Counted from the stretch's first letter, positions 18,364 to 27,843 are shown. The stretch is DNA of 64,000 bases from CAVVSD01 sp963750895 (GCA_963750895.1 CAVVSD010000006.1:682001-746000); one strand, 5' to 3'. Translations and numbers: made by a program. The notes: generated by a model from the sequence alone, not told the origin.

Positions 18364-19975
18364 GTGGACAACGGGGGCATCGCCGACCGCCTGGACGCGC
18401 TGGCGTCGCTCCTGGAGCTCGCCGACGCGAACCCGTACACGGCGCGCGCCTACCGCCGGGCCGCCGACACGATCCGCGACGCACCGGTCGCCGTCGCCGA
18501 CCTCGTGCGCACGGGGCGCGTCCGCCAGCTGCGAGGGATCGGCCCGGGGATCGAGGCGCGGCTGCGCGAGCTGGTGGAGACCGGGGAGATCGCCGAGCTC
18601 GTCGAGCTCGAACGCGAGCTCGCGCCCGGCCTCGTCGGCCTCGGCCGGTATCTCGGGCTGACCGCGCGACGCTCGATCGAGATCGCCCGCGCGCTGGGCG
18701 TCAGCACGCCCGACGAGCTCCGCGAGGCGGCGGCGGCCGGGCGGCTGCAGGACGTCCCGGGGGTCGGGCCGCAGACGGAGGCCCGCCTGCTCGACGCGCT
18801 CGCACGGGAGGACCGGCCGCGGCGCGCGTTGCTGCTGTCCCAGGCGCGCGAGCTCGTGGACGCCATCGCGATCGCGATGGACGGGGAGGTCGCGGGCGAC
18901 GTCCGCCGCTGGCGCGACGCGTGCGAGCTGCTGGCCGTCGTCTGTGCCCCTCGCGATCCGGCTGCCGCGCTGGCGCGCTTCGCCGCGCTGCCGCAGATCG
19001 TCGCCGTGATCGAGCAGCACGAGTCCGGGGCCGTGGGTCTCACCGTCGAGGGCGTGCCGGTCGAGCTCGTCGTGACGGCGCCGGACCGCCTCGGGACCGC
19101 GCTGATCAGGGCGACGGGCGCGCCGGCGTACGTCGCGGCGCTCGAGCCGCTGCCCGACGGCCGCCGACGAGGCCGCCGTCTACCGGACGCTGGGGCTCGC
19201 GTGGTGTCCGCCCGAGCTGCGCGAGGAGCCGGTCGACGACGTTCCGTCGGAGCTGCTCGAGCTCGGCGACATCCGCGGTGACCTGCACTGCCACAGCACG
19301 TGGTCCGACGGCCGCTCGACGATCGAGGAGATGGCGAGGGCGGCGCGCGACCGCGGCTACGAGTACCTGGCGATCTGCGACCACACGCCCGCCGTCGGCG
19401 CGGTCCGCGGGCTCACCGGCGATGACGTCCGCCGGCAGGCAGAGGAGGTGGCGCAGGCGAACGAGGCCCTCGCGCCGTTCCGCGTGCTGCACGGGATCGA
19501 GTGCGACATCCTCGCCGACGGGCGGCTCGATCTCGCCGACGACGTCCTCGCGGAGCTCGACTGGGTGCAGGCGAGCGTCCACGGCGGCCAGCGGATGCCG
19601 CGGGAGGCGATGACCAGGCGGGTCGAGGAGGCGCTGCGCAATCCCCATGTGCGGTGCCTGAGCCATCCGACGGGCCGGCTCATCACCCGCCGCCCGGAGA
19701 ACGCGCTGGACCTGGATCGCATCTACGCGCTCGCGGTCGAGCGCGGCGTCGCGCTGGAGGTCAACGGCCTCCCGGCCCGCCTGGACCTCAGCGGCGAGCA
19801 CGTCCGCGACGCGCTGCGCGGCGGGGTGCAGATCGTCTGCTCGACGGATGCGCACTCGGTCGCCGGGCTGGGGCACATGGAGCTCGCCGTCCGCACGGCG
19901 CGCCGCGGGTGGGCCACGCCCGGAGACATCCTCAACACGCGCCCGCTGGCGTCGCTGCTCGCGCGACGGCCCTGA
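18364..19975 (+). CDS. PolX-family protein with degenerate polymerase site and intact PHP domain, frameshifted
   Basis: About 537 residues from GTG 18364. N-terminus: 8-kDa/HhH domain (NPYTARAYRRAADTIRD, QLRGIGPGIEARL, DVPGVGPQTEARL). The palm follows, but where PolX enzymes carry GDxDxL after the RR pair this has RRWRDACELLAVV: the two metal-binding Asp are Leu189 and Ala191, and the third Asp strand is VPVEL with Glu. An extra G at 19159-19160 shifts the frame; the PHP domain then runs to the stop with its metal ligands present (DLHCHSTWSDG, ICDHTP, HGIECDI, ASVHGGQ, LSHPTGR, STDAHS). So DNA synthesis is unlikely while a PHP phosphoesterase/nuclease activity is plausible. Normal PolX is about 570 residues. 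Confidence 0.88.
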
Positions 19976-19979
19976 CTCG

Positions 19980-20774
19980 TCAGGTCGATCCGAGCTCGGC
20001 GAGCCGCGCCGCGCTCTCGGGGTTCATCGGCAGGAAGGTCTCGATGGCGAGGTTCGCGGCGGTGACGTCGAGCGGGGCGCCGAGCGTGGCGATGACCGTG
20101 AACAGCTCCACCTCGCCGACACGGGTCTGCAGCCTGAGCGAGACCACCGGCTGGGTGGCCGCGCCGGCCGGCGGCTCACCGGGGAGGTAGGACTCGACGT
20201 CCTCGATGAGCTCGGCGAGGGCCGGATCGGCGTCCTCGCGGCTTCGTCGCTTCAGCCGGTGGATCAGCGGCGCGTTGCACGCGGCGGTCATCGACGAGAT
20301 CCGCGGGAGGCCGCCGGGGTGAACGCCCAGGCGCAGCATGTTGATCGGTGGCTCGAGGAGCTCGGGGTCGACGCCGTCCCAGAGCAGGGACGCGGCTCGA
20401 TTGGACTCGATGAGGTTCCAGAGCCCGTCGACGATCAGAGCCGGGTTCGGCTCGTGCGCCTCGAGCAGCCGCCCGAGCGACTCCCGGAGCGGCTGCATCA
20501 TCTCCCCGTCGTAGGGCAGCTCGAGATAGGGCGGCGCGAAGCCGCCCGCGAGCAGCAGCCGATTGCGCTCGCTGATCGGCAGGTCGAGGTGCTGGGCCAG
20601 GTGGGCGAGGAGCTGGCGACTGGGGTTGGACCGGCCGGTCTCGACGAAGCTGAGGTGCTTGGTCGAGACGTTCGCGTCCAGGGACAGCTCGAGCTGGCTG
20701 AGGCCGCGTCGCGTGCGCCAGAAGCGGATCAGCTCGCCCGCGGTCCGGGGCTCCTGCTCGGCCTGGACGACCAC
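19980..20774 (-). CDS. XRE-family regulator with MmyB-like ligand-binding domain
   Basis: 264 residues from GTG 20774. N-terminal HTH_3/XRE domain: GELIRFWRTRRGLSQLELSL, NVSTKHLSFVETGRSNPSRQ. C-terminal MmyB-like PAS-type domain: NPALIVDGLWNLIESNRAAS ... INMLRLGVHPGGL. Divergent from the SnoaL-like gene at 20835 with 60 bp between; GTTAC-N7-GTAAT (20785-20801) there is a candidate imperfect operator. A role in controlling that neighbour is likely by position. Confidence 0.9.
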   Translation of the reverse strand: MVVQAEQEPRTAGELIRFWRTRRGLSQLELSLDANVSTKHLSFVETGRSNPSRQLLAHLAQHLDLPISERNRLLLAGGFAPPYLELPYDGEMMQPLRESLGRLLEAHEPNPALIVDGLWNLIESNRAASLLWDGVDPELLEPPINMLRLGVHPGGLPRISSMTAACNAPLIHRLKRRSREDADPALAELIEDVESYLPGEPPAGAATQPVVSLRLQTRVGEVELFTVIATLGAPLDVTAANLAIETFLPMNPESAARLAELGST

Positions 20775-20834
20775 CCGATCGACGTTACACAAGAGGTAAT
20801 CGACGCGCGGCCTCTCCTCCGGGACCGTTGACCG

Positions 20835-21248
20835 ATGACAGCGACACAGTTGGCGAAGACGTACCTCGCGCTCTGGAACGAGCCCGATGCCGACCGGCGC
20901 CGGCGGACGATCGCCGAGCTCTGGACGCAGGACGGCAGGCACATCCTCCAGCCGCCGCAGGAGATCCGCGACATCGCGGCGCAACCCGGGATCGCGCTGA
21001 CGGCGATCCTCGAGGCACGCGGGCACGAGGAGATCGAGGCTCGCGCGACGAGCGCGTACGAGCACTGGGTCGGCTCCGAGGGGCTCAGCTTCCGCGGGCG
21101 CGACGACGCCGAACGACTCGGCGACGTCGTCCAGTTCCACTGGGAGGCGGTCGCCCAGGACGGCCAGGTGTTCGCAGTCGGGCTCGTCTTCCTCGTCCTC
21201 ACCGCGGACGGCCGGATCGAGCGTGACTACACGTTCGTCGTCGCGTAG
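20835..21248 (+). CDS. SnoaL-like / NTF2-fold protein
   Basis: 137 residues from ATG 20835. The cone-shaped alpha+beta fold is suggested by LAKTYLALWNEPDADRRRRT (first helix), ELWTQDGRHI, an internal I.ARATSAYEHWV helix, and strands QFHWEAVAQDGQVFAVGLVF and DGRIERDYTFVV. Such proteins are small-molecule isomerases/hydrolases or ligand binders. Its 3' end overlaps the histidine kinase gene by 22 nt, convergently. Likely target of the divergent XRE regulator. Confidence 0.82.
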   Translation: MTATQLAKTYLALWNEPDADRRRRTIAELWTQDGRHILQPPQEIRDIAAQPGIALTAILEARGHEEIEARATSAYEHWVGSEGLSFRGRDDAERLGDVVQFHWEAVAQDGQVFAVGLVFLVLTADGRIERDYTFVVA

Positions 21249-22342
21249 GCGGGACGGGCTGCGGCGGGGAGTCGCACCGTGACGCTGAGCCCCCCGGCAG
21301 GCCGGGGGGCGAGGGTGAGGGTCCCGTCGTGTGCCTGGGTGATGCTCTTGACGATCGCCAGGCCGAGGCCGACACCGGCGTGGTCGGTGCGTATGCGGTT
21401 GGAGCCGCGCTGGAACGGCTCGGCGAGCGTGGAGACCAGCTGCGGGGTGAGCTGCTCGCCGGTGTTCTCGACCGTGAGGACCACGGTCTTGGGGTGAACG
21501 CTGGTCGTGACCCACACGGTGCCCTGGTCGGGCAGGTTGTGGACGATGGCGTTGTGCACGAGGTTCGTCGTCATCTGCAGCAGGAGGGCGGGTGAGCCCA
21601 TGGTGGGGGTCGCGTCGCCGGAGGTGTCGATGGTGACGCCGCGTTGCTCTGCGAAGGGGAGCAGCGTCTCCGTGGCTTCCTCGGCGATGAGGGACAGGTC
21701 GACGTGCTCCCGGGCGAAGGCCCGCTGCTCGGCGCGACTGAGCACGAGCATCGCTTCGGTCAGGTCGATCGCTCGCGTGTTGACCGCGTGGAGGCGGTCG
21801 ACGAGCTCGCCGTTGTCGTGGTTCGGGTCCTTGCGGGCCACGTCGAGCAGCGTCTGCGTGACCGCCAGCGGGGTGCGGAGCTCATGGGAGGCGTTGGCTG
21901 CGAATCGCTGCTGCTCGGCGACCTGTGCCTCGAGGCGCGCGAGCATGGCGTCGAAGGCGTCGGCGAGCTCGCGGAACTCGTCGCTGCGGCCCTCCAGCCG
22001 GATCCGGTGGGAGAGCGATCCGGTCGCGGCCACGCGTGTGGCGTCGGTGATGCGAGTCAGGGGGGCGAGCATCTGCCCGGCGAGGAGCCACCCTCCCAGG
22101 AGACTGAACACGAGCAGGAACCCCAGCATGAGGGCCGCCTTCGGAGCGAAGGCGTCCAGGAGGTCGGAGCGGGTGGGACTGAACGGGGCGGGCAGCCCGA
22201 CGATGATGTTCTGACGCTCAGGTACGTACCGCAGCAGGAACACCCACACGACCGCGAGCAGCAAGGCTCCTGCGAGCATGACCAAGCCGGCGTAGCTGAG
22301 GGTGAGCTTGAGGCGAACGCTCAGACCGGGGGCTCTATCCAC
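21227..22342 (-). CDS. Sensor histidine kinase of the VanS/OmpR-partner type
   Basis: 371 residues. Two membrane helices (residues about 10-35 and 70-92) flank a short extracellular loop (RYVPERQNIIVGLPAPFS). A HAMP linker (MLAPLTRITDATRVAATGSL) leads to the HisKA box FAANASHELRTPLAVTQ with phospho-His, then N box NLVHNAIVHNLPD, G1 VENTGEQLT and G2 GVGLGLAIVKS. The start overlaps the response-regulator gene by 8 nt. Together they sit divergent to a VanY-like carboxypeptidase and an efflux operon, so it probably senses cell-envelope stress or an antibiotic. Confidence 0.94.
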   Translation of the reverse strand: MDRAPGLSVRLKLTLSYAGLVMLAGALLLAVVWVFLLRYVPERQNIIVGLPAPFSPTRSDLLDAFAPKAALMLGFLLVFSLLGGWLLAGQMLAPLTRITDATRVAATGSLSHRIRLEGRSDEFRELADAFDAMLARLEAQVAEQQRFAANASHELRTPLAVTQTLLDVARKDPNHDNGELVDRLHAVNTRAIDLTEAMLVLSRAEQRAFAREHVDLSLIAEEATETLLPFAEQRGVTIDTSGDATPTMGSPALLLQMTTNLVHNAIVHNLPDQGTVWVTTSVHPKTVVLTVENTGEQLTPQLVSTLAEPFQRGSNRIRTDHAGVGLGLAIVKSITQAHDGTLTLAPRPAGGLSVTVRLPAAARPAYATTNV

Positions 22343-23015
22343 GGTCTCCCTCTGCTTGCGCGTCGATGCGGTACCCGATGCCGGGCACCGTGGCGATGAT
22401 CCAGGGTTCGCCGAGCCGTTTGCGCAGCGCCGAGACCGTGATGCGCACGGCGTTGGTGAACGGGTCCGCGTTCTCGTCCCACGCCCGCTTCAGGAGCTCC
22501 TCGGCGCTGACGACGCCGCCTTCCGCAGCGACGAGGACCTCGAGCACGGCGAACTGCTTCCGGGTGAGCGCGACGTAGCGGCCGTCGCGGTAGACCTCGC
22601 GGCGGAACGGATCCAGCCGCAGACCGGCGATCTCCCGCACCGGCGGCCTGTGGTGCGCGCGTCTGCGGTCGAGCGCTCGGAGACGGAGCACGAGCTCTCC
22701 GAGCTCGAACGGCTTCGTGAGGTAGTCGTCGGCCCCGAGCCCGAACCCGGAGGCCTTGTCGTCGAGACGGTCGGCAGCGGTGAGCATGAGGATCGGCATG
22801 CCGCTGCCGGAGTCGACGATGCGCTTGGCGATCTCGTCACCGGAGGGTCCGGGGATGTCCCGGTCGAGGACGGCGATGTCGTAGGCGTTGACGCTCAGCA
22901 GCTCCAGAGCGGCGTCGCCGTCGCCCGCGATGTCCGCCGCGATCGCCTCCAGGCGTAGGCCGTCGCGGATCGCGTCTGCCATGAGGGGCTCGTCCTCGAC
23001 GAGCAACACGCGCAT
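22335..23015 (-). CDS. OmpR-family response regulator
   Basis: 226 residues. Receiver: LLVEDEPLMADAI, phospho-Asp in AVLDRDIPGPSG, Thr/Lys in MLTAAD and YLTKPFELGEL. C-terminal winged helix: REVYRDGRYVALTRKQFAVL ... VRITVSALRKRLGEPW, ending in TVPGIGYRI. It forms a pair with the overlapping kinase. Two 8-bp direct repeats 11 bp apart just upstream of the start could be its binding site for autoregulation and for the divergent carboxypeptidase operon. Confidence 0.95.
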   Translation of the reverse strand: MRVLLVEDEPLMADAIRDGLRLEAIAADIAGDGDAALELLSVNAYDIAVLDRDIPGPSGDEIAKRIVDSGSGMPILMLTAADRLDDKASGFGLGADDYLTKPFELGELVLRLRALDRRRAHHRPPVREIAGLRLDPFRREVYRDGRYVALTRKQFAVLEVLVAAEGGVVSAEELLKRAWDENADPFTNAVRITVSALRKRLGEPWIIATVPGIGYRIDAQAEGDRG

Positions 23016-23036
23016 GCTCGGATGCTAGGGCGGGCG

Positions 23037-23055
23037 GCATATCGTCGGCGTATCG
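23037..23055. promoter_or_regulatory. Candidate response-regulator direct repeats
   Basis: GCATATCG (23037-23044) and GCGTATCG (23048-23055) recur with 11-bp periodicity in the 86-bp gap between the divergent OmpR-type gene and the VanY-like gene. OmpR-family dimers bind direct repeats spaced 10-11 bp, so position and period fit. Only two copies, one mismatch; evidence is modest. Confidence 0.35.
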
Positions 23056-23101
23056 AAAACCGCATACGTGCGGGCAACACCACGCTGCCTTCAATGGCGG
23101 C

Positions 23102-23743
23102 GTGACCTACCGCGCACCAGCACGAACGACGTTCCACCGGACCCGGATCCGCTGGGTCCGTGTCGCCGGCCTGCTGCTCCTCGTCGCGGCGATCGCCGCG
23201 CTCCTCGGCCCCGGGTCGCCGGGATCCTCGTCCTCACCCGCGCCGGCCGCACCACCCATCGACGGCTCCCGCAGCGCGCACTCCCGTGCGCTCGGCGAGG
23301 CCGACGGTGCCGTCCCCGACGGCACGACGGTCTTCGACGAGGTCCCCGGTGTCACCAGGCTCGATCCGGATCTCCTCGGTGCCCTGCGCAGCGCCGCGAC
23401 CGATGCCGCGAACGACGGCGTGGATGTCGTCGTCGACAGCGGGTGGCGTTCTCCGGCGTACCAGGAGCGGCTCCTCCGCGAGGCGATCTCGAAGTACGGC
23501 TCGGAAGCCGAGGCCAGGCGATGGGTGGCCACCCCCGACACGTCCGCTCACGTCTCGGGCGACGCGGTCGACGTCGGGCCCTCCGATGCCGCGGCGTGGC
23601 TGTCCGAGCACGGCGCCGCGTACGGGCTGTGCCGGACCTACGGCAACGAGCCGTGGCACTACGAACTGCGCCCGGAGGCCACCGCGAACGGCTGCCCGGC
23701 CACGTACGCCGACCCCACGCACGATCCACGGATGCAGCGATGA
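23102..23743 (+). CDS. VanY-like D-alanyl-D-alanine carboxypeptidase
   Basis: 213 residues from GTG 23102. One N-terminal membrane anchor (VRVAGLLLLVAAIAALL) and a Ser/Pro linker precede the zinc peptidase domain. The signature S-x-H-x2-G-x-A-x-D is intact (SAHVSGDAVDVG) and the downstream EPWH supplies the last zinc His. VanY/VanX-type enzymes remove the terminal D-Ala of peptidoglycan precursors or pentapeptides outside the membrane. It opens the operon (lipoprotein, adaptor, ABC exporter) and is divergent from its likely regulatory pair. Confidence 0.9.
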   Translation: MTYRAPARTTFHRTRIRWVRVAGLLLLVAAIAALLGPGSPGSSSSPAPAAPPIDGSRSAHSRALGEADGAVPDGTTVFDEVPGVTRLDPDLLGALRSAATDAANDGVDVVVDSGWRSPAYQERLLREAISKYGSEAEARRWVATPDTSAHVSGDAVDVGPSDAAAWLSEHGAAYGLCRTYGNEPWHYELRPEATANGCPATYADPTHDPRMQR

Positions 23744-23766
23744 CCCCCACAGACAGGAGTGCAGAC

Positions 23767-24310
23767 ATGAGCAGAAGGCTCCGGACGCTGGCCGCCCTCG
23801 CCACCGTCGCCCTGATCGCCGCCGGGCTGCGGTTCGGACGGACCGTCCGAGACCGACACCGCCGCCACGACCGGCACCGGGAACAAGACCGCCACCGGGC
23901 GGGAGAAGGCCGTGAGGTTCGCCGAGTGCATGCGCGAGAACGGCGTCCCGGAGTTCCCGGACCCGGACGCATCCGGCGAGCTGACGATCGACGGGGTGGT
24001 GAACGGCTCGTCGCTGGACACGAGCACCGCGGCGTGGAAGGGGGCCATCAGCGCCTGCAAGGACCTGGAGCCATCGGGGTTCACGGGCCACAAGCGGAGC
24101 TCCGAGCAGCAGACGGCAGCCCTCGAGTTCGCGCAGTGCATCCGCGAGAACGGGGTGACGGACTTCCCGGACCCCACCGCTGGGCAGCCCCTCGTCGACA
24201 CGAATCGGATCCCATCCTCCGCACGTCCCGGTGGCATGGACATCCTCAACGCCGCGATGAAGAAGTGCGGCGATGAGCTCGCCGGTCGGCTGGGGCTGGG
24301 GAGCCGGTGA
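23767..24310 (+). CDS. Lipoprotein with duplicated EC(M/I)RENGV-FPDP motif, frameshifted
   Basis: ATG 23767 has AGGAGTGCAGAC upstream. The GGG run at 23824-23826 carries one base too many; with GG the signal reads on into a perfect lipobox (IAAGCGSDG) and the rest follows in frame to 24310. The mature domain contains two copies of the same motif: RFAECMRENGVPEFPDPDAS and EFAQCIRENGVTDFPDPTAG, about 65 residues apart. This repeat lipoprotein is typically found beside HlyD/MacB-like exporters in actinobacteria (family knowledge); function unknown. Confidence 0.8.
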
Positions 24311-25379
24311 AGCGGCGGACGTGGCTGGTGGGCGCGGCGGCCGTCCTGGTTGCCGCGGCCGCCGCCGGAGCCGCGGTCGTGGTCGCCGATGGCGAGGAGA
24401 CGACCGCGGCCGCACCCCAGGCGCCGGCGAACACGGCGAAGGTGGAGAAGGGGAGGCTCTCGGCCATCGTCTCCCTGCCTGGGACCCTGACCTACCGGGC
24501 GCGACCGGACGGCTCGCCGTACTCCCTGATCAACCGGGCTCGCGGCACCTACACCGAGCTGCCCGAGGCCGGCGACAGGGTCGGACTGCGGCGACGTGCT
24601 CTACCGGGTGAACGAGCACCCGGTGCTGCTGCTGTGCGGCACGGTCCCGGCCTACCGCGACCTCCACGCAGGCGACGTGGGCAGGGACGTGTGGCAGCTC
24701 AACCGGAACCTGCGCAGGCTCGGCTACCACGCCGAGACCGGTGCCGAGTTCACCTGGAAGACGGAGCGGGCCCTCAGGCGGCTGCAGCACCGCAAGGGCT
24801 TGCAAGGAGACCGGAGAGCTCGATGCCGATGCTGCGGTCTTCCTGCCCGAGGCGGTGCGGATCGCCAAGGTGACCGGCCGGCTCGGCGGACCCGCCCGGC
24901 CGGGTGCCCAGGTCGCGCAGGCGACATCCGTCGCGCTCGACGTGCAGGTCGACCTCGACCCGTCGCAGCAGCGTGAGGTGAAGCGGGGCGACCGAGCGCG
25001 GATCACGCTGCCGGATCTGGGGTCGGCGAAGGGGCGGGTGGCCCGGCTCGGGAGGGTTGCCGAGTCCGCCGGCAAGGACGCCGGGGCCGCGACGATCCCG
25101 GCCTCGGTCCGCCTCGACGATCCCGCGAAGGCACGCGGGCTCGACAGGGCGCCGGTCCAGGTCGACATCACGACCGGGGGCGTGGAGAGCGCTCTGAGCG
25201 TCCCGGTGACCGCGCTCGTCGGGAGGTCCGGCGGCGGGTTCGCGGTCGAGGTCGTGCGCGACGGCGGCCGACGCGAGCTGGTCGCGGTGAAGCTCGGCCT
25301 GTTCGACGGCACGGACGGACGCGTCCAGGTCGAGGGTGATCTCGCCGAAGGCGATGACGTCGTGGTGCCGTCGCTGTGA
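24307..25379 (+). CDS. Membrane-fusion/adaptor protein with peptidoglycan-binding domain, two frameshifts
   Basis: GTG 24307 overlaps the stop of the lipoprotein. An N-terminal membrane helix (AAVLVAAAAAGAAVVVA) is followed by an HlyD-like strand region (KVEKGRLSAIVSLPGTLTYR), then, after a shift near 24590, a helical peptidoglycan-binding-like segment (DVGRDVWQLNRNLRRLGYHA), then, after a shift near 24810, the beta-barrel and membrane-proximal domains (RITLPDLGSAKGRVARLG, SVPVTALVGRSGGGFAVEVV). About 357 residues. It should couple the ABC exporter to the wall. Co-transcribed with the ATPase (overlap of 4 nt). Confidence 0.85.
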
Positions 25380-26075
25380 CCGACACGGTCCTGGAGCTGG
25401 ACGGGGTGACCAAGGTCTACGGCGAGCAGCGGGTGGGTGGGTCTCGAGTCCGCGCTGCGCGGCGTCTCGTTCTCCGTGCAGGGCGGCGAGCTGGTGGCGA
25501 TCGTCGGACCCTCCGGGTCGGGCAAGTCCACGCTGCTGCACGTCATGGGGACGCTGGAGCGGCCCAGCAGCGGCGTGGTCCGGATCGGTGGGGTCGACGT
25601 GGCGCGGCTCGGCGACCGCGAGCTGTCGCGGCTGCGGGCCCGGGAGATCGGGTTCGTCTTCCAGCAGTTCTTCCTGGCCGAGCACGCCACCGCGCGCGAG
25701 AACGTCGCCGACGGGTTGCTCTACGCCGGCGTCCCGGCGGCCGAGCGGTACCGGCGCGCGGACGAGGCCCTCGAACGGGTCGGCCTCTCCGGGCGCGCGA
25801 CGTTCAAGCCGACCAAGCTCTCCGGAGGGGAGCGCCAGCGGGTGGCGATCGCCCGGGCGCTCGTCGGGCGTCCGGCGATCGTGCTCGCCGATGAACCGAC
25901 CGGGAACCTCGACAGCAGCACCGGCGCATCGATCATGGGGCTCATCCGCGAGCTCAACGCGGCCGGCGCCACCATCCTCATCATCACGCACGACGCAGAC
26001 CTCGCCGATGGGCTGCCTCGCCGGATCCGGGTGCTGGACGGCCAGGTCGTCTCCGACGTCCGAGCCGCCGCATGA
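25376..26075 (+). CDS. MacB/LolD-type ABC transporter ATPase, frameshifted near N-terminus
   Basis: GTG 25376 overlaps the adaptor stop. The first 20 residues (VLELDGVTKVYGEQRV) are separated from the rest by a one-base insertion in the GGGTGGGTGGGT run at about 25431-25442. Then Walker A GPSGSGKST, Q-loop VFQQFFLAEH, signature LSGGERQRVAIA, Walker B IVLADEPTG and H-loop ITHDAD are all intact. About 232 residues, normal for macrolide-exporter/lipoprotein-release type ATPases. It powers the permease encoded next (4-nt overlap). Confidence 0.93.
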
Positions 26076-27295
26076 GCGCCGCGCCCGGGAGGTTGTCGCC
26101 GCGGGACGGGCTGCGGGTGGCGAGCGTCGGGCTGCGCGCCCGCCCGCTGCGCGCTGCGCTGTCGGCGCTCGGGATCGCGATCGGCACCGCGGCGATCGTC
26201 GCGGTCCTCGGGTTGTCCTCCTCGTCGCAGGCCGGGCTGCTCGCGGAGATCGACCGGCTCGGCACGAACCTGCTGACCGCCGAGGCCGGTCAGCGCCTCA
26301 CCGGGGGTGAGGCGAAGCTGCCCCTCGAAGCACCGGCGCGGATCACGCACCTCGACGACGTCGATCAGGTCGCATACACCGGCCTGATGAAGGACGAGCA
26401 CGTCTACCGCAGCTCGATGATCCCGGCGGCCAACAGCGGTGGCCTGCAGGTGCAGGCCACCAGCCTGAATCTGCCGTCCGTGCTCGGCACCGGCGTGGCA
26501 CGCGGCGACTGGCTCAACGAGGGCACCGCCCGCGAGCCGGTCGCGGTGCTCGGCTCGGCCGCCGCGGCACAGCTGGGCATCGACCGGGTCCACGCCGATG
26601 CACGGATCTGGCTGGGAGGCCAGTGGTTCAACGTCGCCGGCATCCTCGAGCCCTCACCTCTCGCGACCGCCATCGACACCAGCGCACTCGTCGGCTATCC
26701 CGCGGCCCAGAGGTACCTGGGCTACGTCGGCCTCGTCCGCGGCGAGGTGGAGGCCGGTCCACCCAGCACGATCTACGTGCGCACCGCCACCGGTCACGAG
26801 GCGGCGGTGCAGTCACTGCTTGCGCCGACCGCCAACCCCGAGGCGCCGAACGAGGTGAACGTCAGCCAGCCGTCCGACGTGCTCACCGCCCGGGCCGCCG
26901 CGGCCGGGGCGTTCGACAGCCTCTTCCTCGGGCTCGGGGTGGTGGCGCTGATCGTCGGTGCCGTCGGCGTCGCCAACATCATGATCATCTCGGTGCTCGA
27001 ACGGCGCTCGGAGATCGGCCTCCGTCGCGCCCTCGGCGCGACGAAGAGCCAGATCCGGACGCAGTTCCTCGCCGAGTCGATCCTGCTCGCGCTCATCGGC
27101 GGCGTGGTCGGCGTGCTGGCCGGGATCGCGGCGACGGCCGTGTACGCCAGCTCGAAGGACTGGGCCGTCGTGATCCCGACCGAGGCGTGGGCAGGTGGCA
27201 TCGCCTCGGCCATCCTGATCGGCGCGTTCGCCGGCCTGCTGCCGGCCGTGCGAGCGTCGCGGATGCCGCCGACCGTGGCGCTGCGGACGGTGTGA
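26072..27295 (+). CDS. MacB/FtsX-type ABC permease
   Basis: 407 residues; ATG 26072 overlaps the ATPase stop. One N-terminal helix (LRAALSALGIAIGTAAIVAV), a large extracellular MacB_PCD domain (residues about 45-280) and three C-terminal helices (LFLGLGVVALIVGAVGVANI, ESILLALIGGVVGVLAGIAA, AWAGGIASAILIGAFAGLLP) with the FtsX motif ERRSEIGLRRALGATKSQIR. With the ATPase and adaptor it forms an exporter acting on molecules at the outer leaflet or periplasm-like space, possibly peptides, lipids or antibiotics. Confidence 0.94.
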   Translation: MSAAPGRLSPRDGLRVASVGLRARPLRAALSALGIAIGTAAIVAVLGLSSSSQAGLLAEIDRLGTNLLTAEAGQRLTGGEAKLPLEAPARITHLDDVDQVAYTGLMKDEHVYRSSMIPAANSGGLQVQATSLNLPSVLGTGVARGDWLNEGTAREPVAVLGSAAAAQLGIDRVHADARIWLGGQWFNVAGILEPSPLATAIDTSALVGYPAAQRYLGYVGLVRGEVEAGPPSTIYVRTATGHEAAVQSLLAPTANPEAPNEVNVSQPSDVLTARAAAAGAFDSLFLGLGVVALIVGAVGVANIMIISVLERRSEIGLRRALGATKSQIRTQFLAESILLALIGGVVGVLAGIAATAVYASSKDWAVVIPTEAWAGGIASAILIGAFAGLLPAVRASRMPPTVALRTV

Positions 27296-27519
27296 GGAGA
27301 GCTACGCTGACGACGGTGTAGGAGACTGTTCGTCCACGCTCGGTGGGCGCACATCTCGCGTACGTCGTGAGGACATCGAGGCGACGTGCACGCCTGGCGA
27401 AGGGCTCGGCGAAGGGCCTTCATCCTCATCGAACGCGTGCGCTCGAGAACGTCCGCTCGCAGGGGGAGCGGCGGAGTTCATCACCATTCCGCCTTCGGCG
27501 CCGGTGGGCGGCGGGCGCG

Positions 27520-27843
27520 ATGGAGCTCATGCAGCGCGTCGCGCTGGCGCCCAGCGCGTCAAGCAGCGCTTATCTCGCCGTGGCGCGCTTGCACATGTCG
27601 GCTACGTCGTGCGCGTCGAAGGTGGCCGATCTGCGCAGATCTCTCGAGGAACGAGGTCTGCCGCAGTACCTGAGCTCTTGGCTCGGCGGGGTCGAGACGA
27701 CCGTCCACGACGCCTCGGTCGCGCTGGGCCACGACATCGAGATCCATGCCGACAACGCGGGTCTGCGCGACTTCTTCGGCATGGTGCTGGGCGCCGCGGA
27801 GGGCTGGGACGGCTCCGCCCCGCTGCGGCCGATGGGGAGCTGA
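27520..27843 (+). CDS. Hypothetical protein
   Basis: 107 residues if started at ATG 27520; upstream in-frame sequence to 27343 is arginine-rich and not convincing. The reading frame has native third-position bias and helical segments (ADLRRSLEERGLPQYLSSWL, HADNAGLRDFFGMVLGAAEG). It sits 41 nt before the monooxygenase gene. No family recognised. Confidence 0.4.
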   Translation: MELMQRVALAPSASSSAYLAVARLHMSATSCASKVADLRRSLEERGLPQYLSSWLGGVETTVHDASVALGHDIEIHADNAGLRDFFGMVLGAAEGWDGSAPLRPMGS

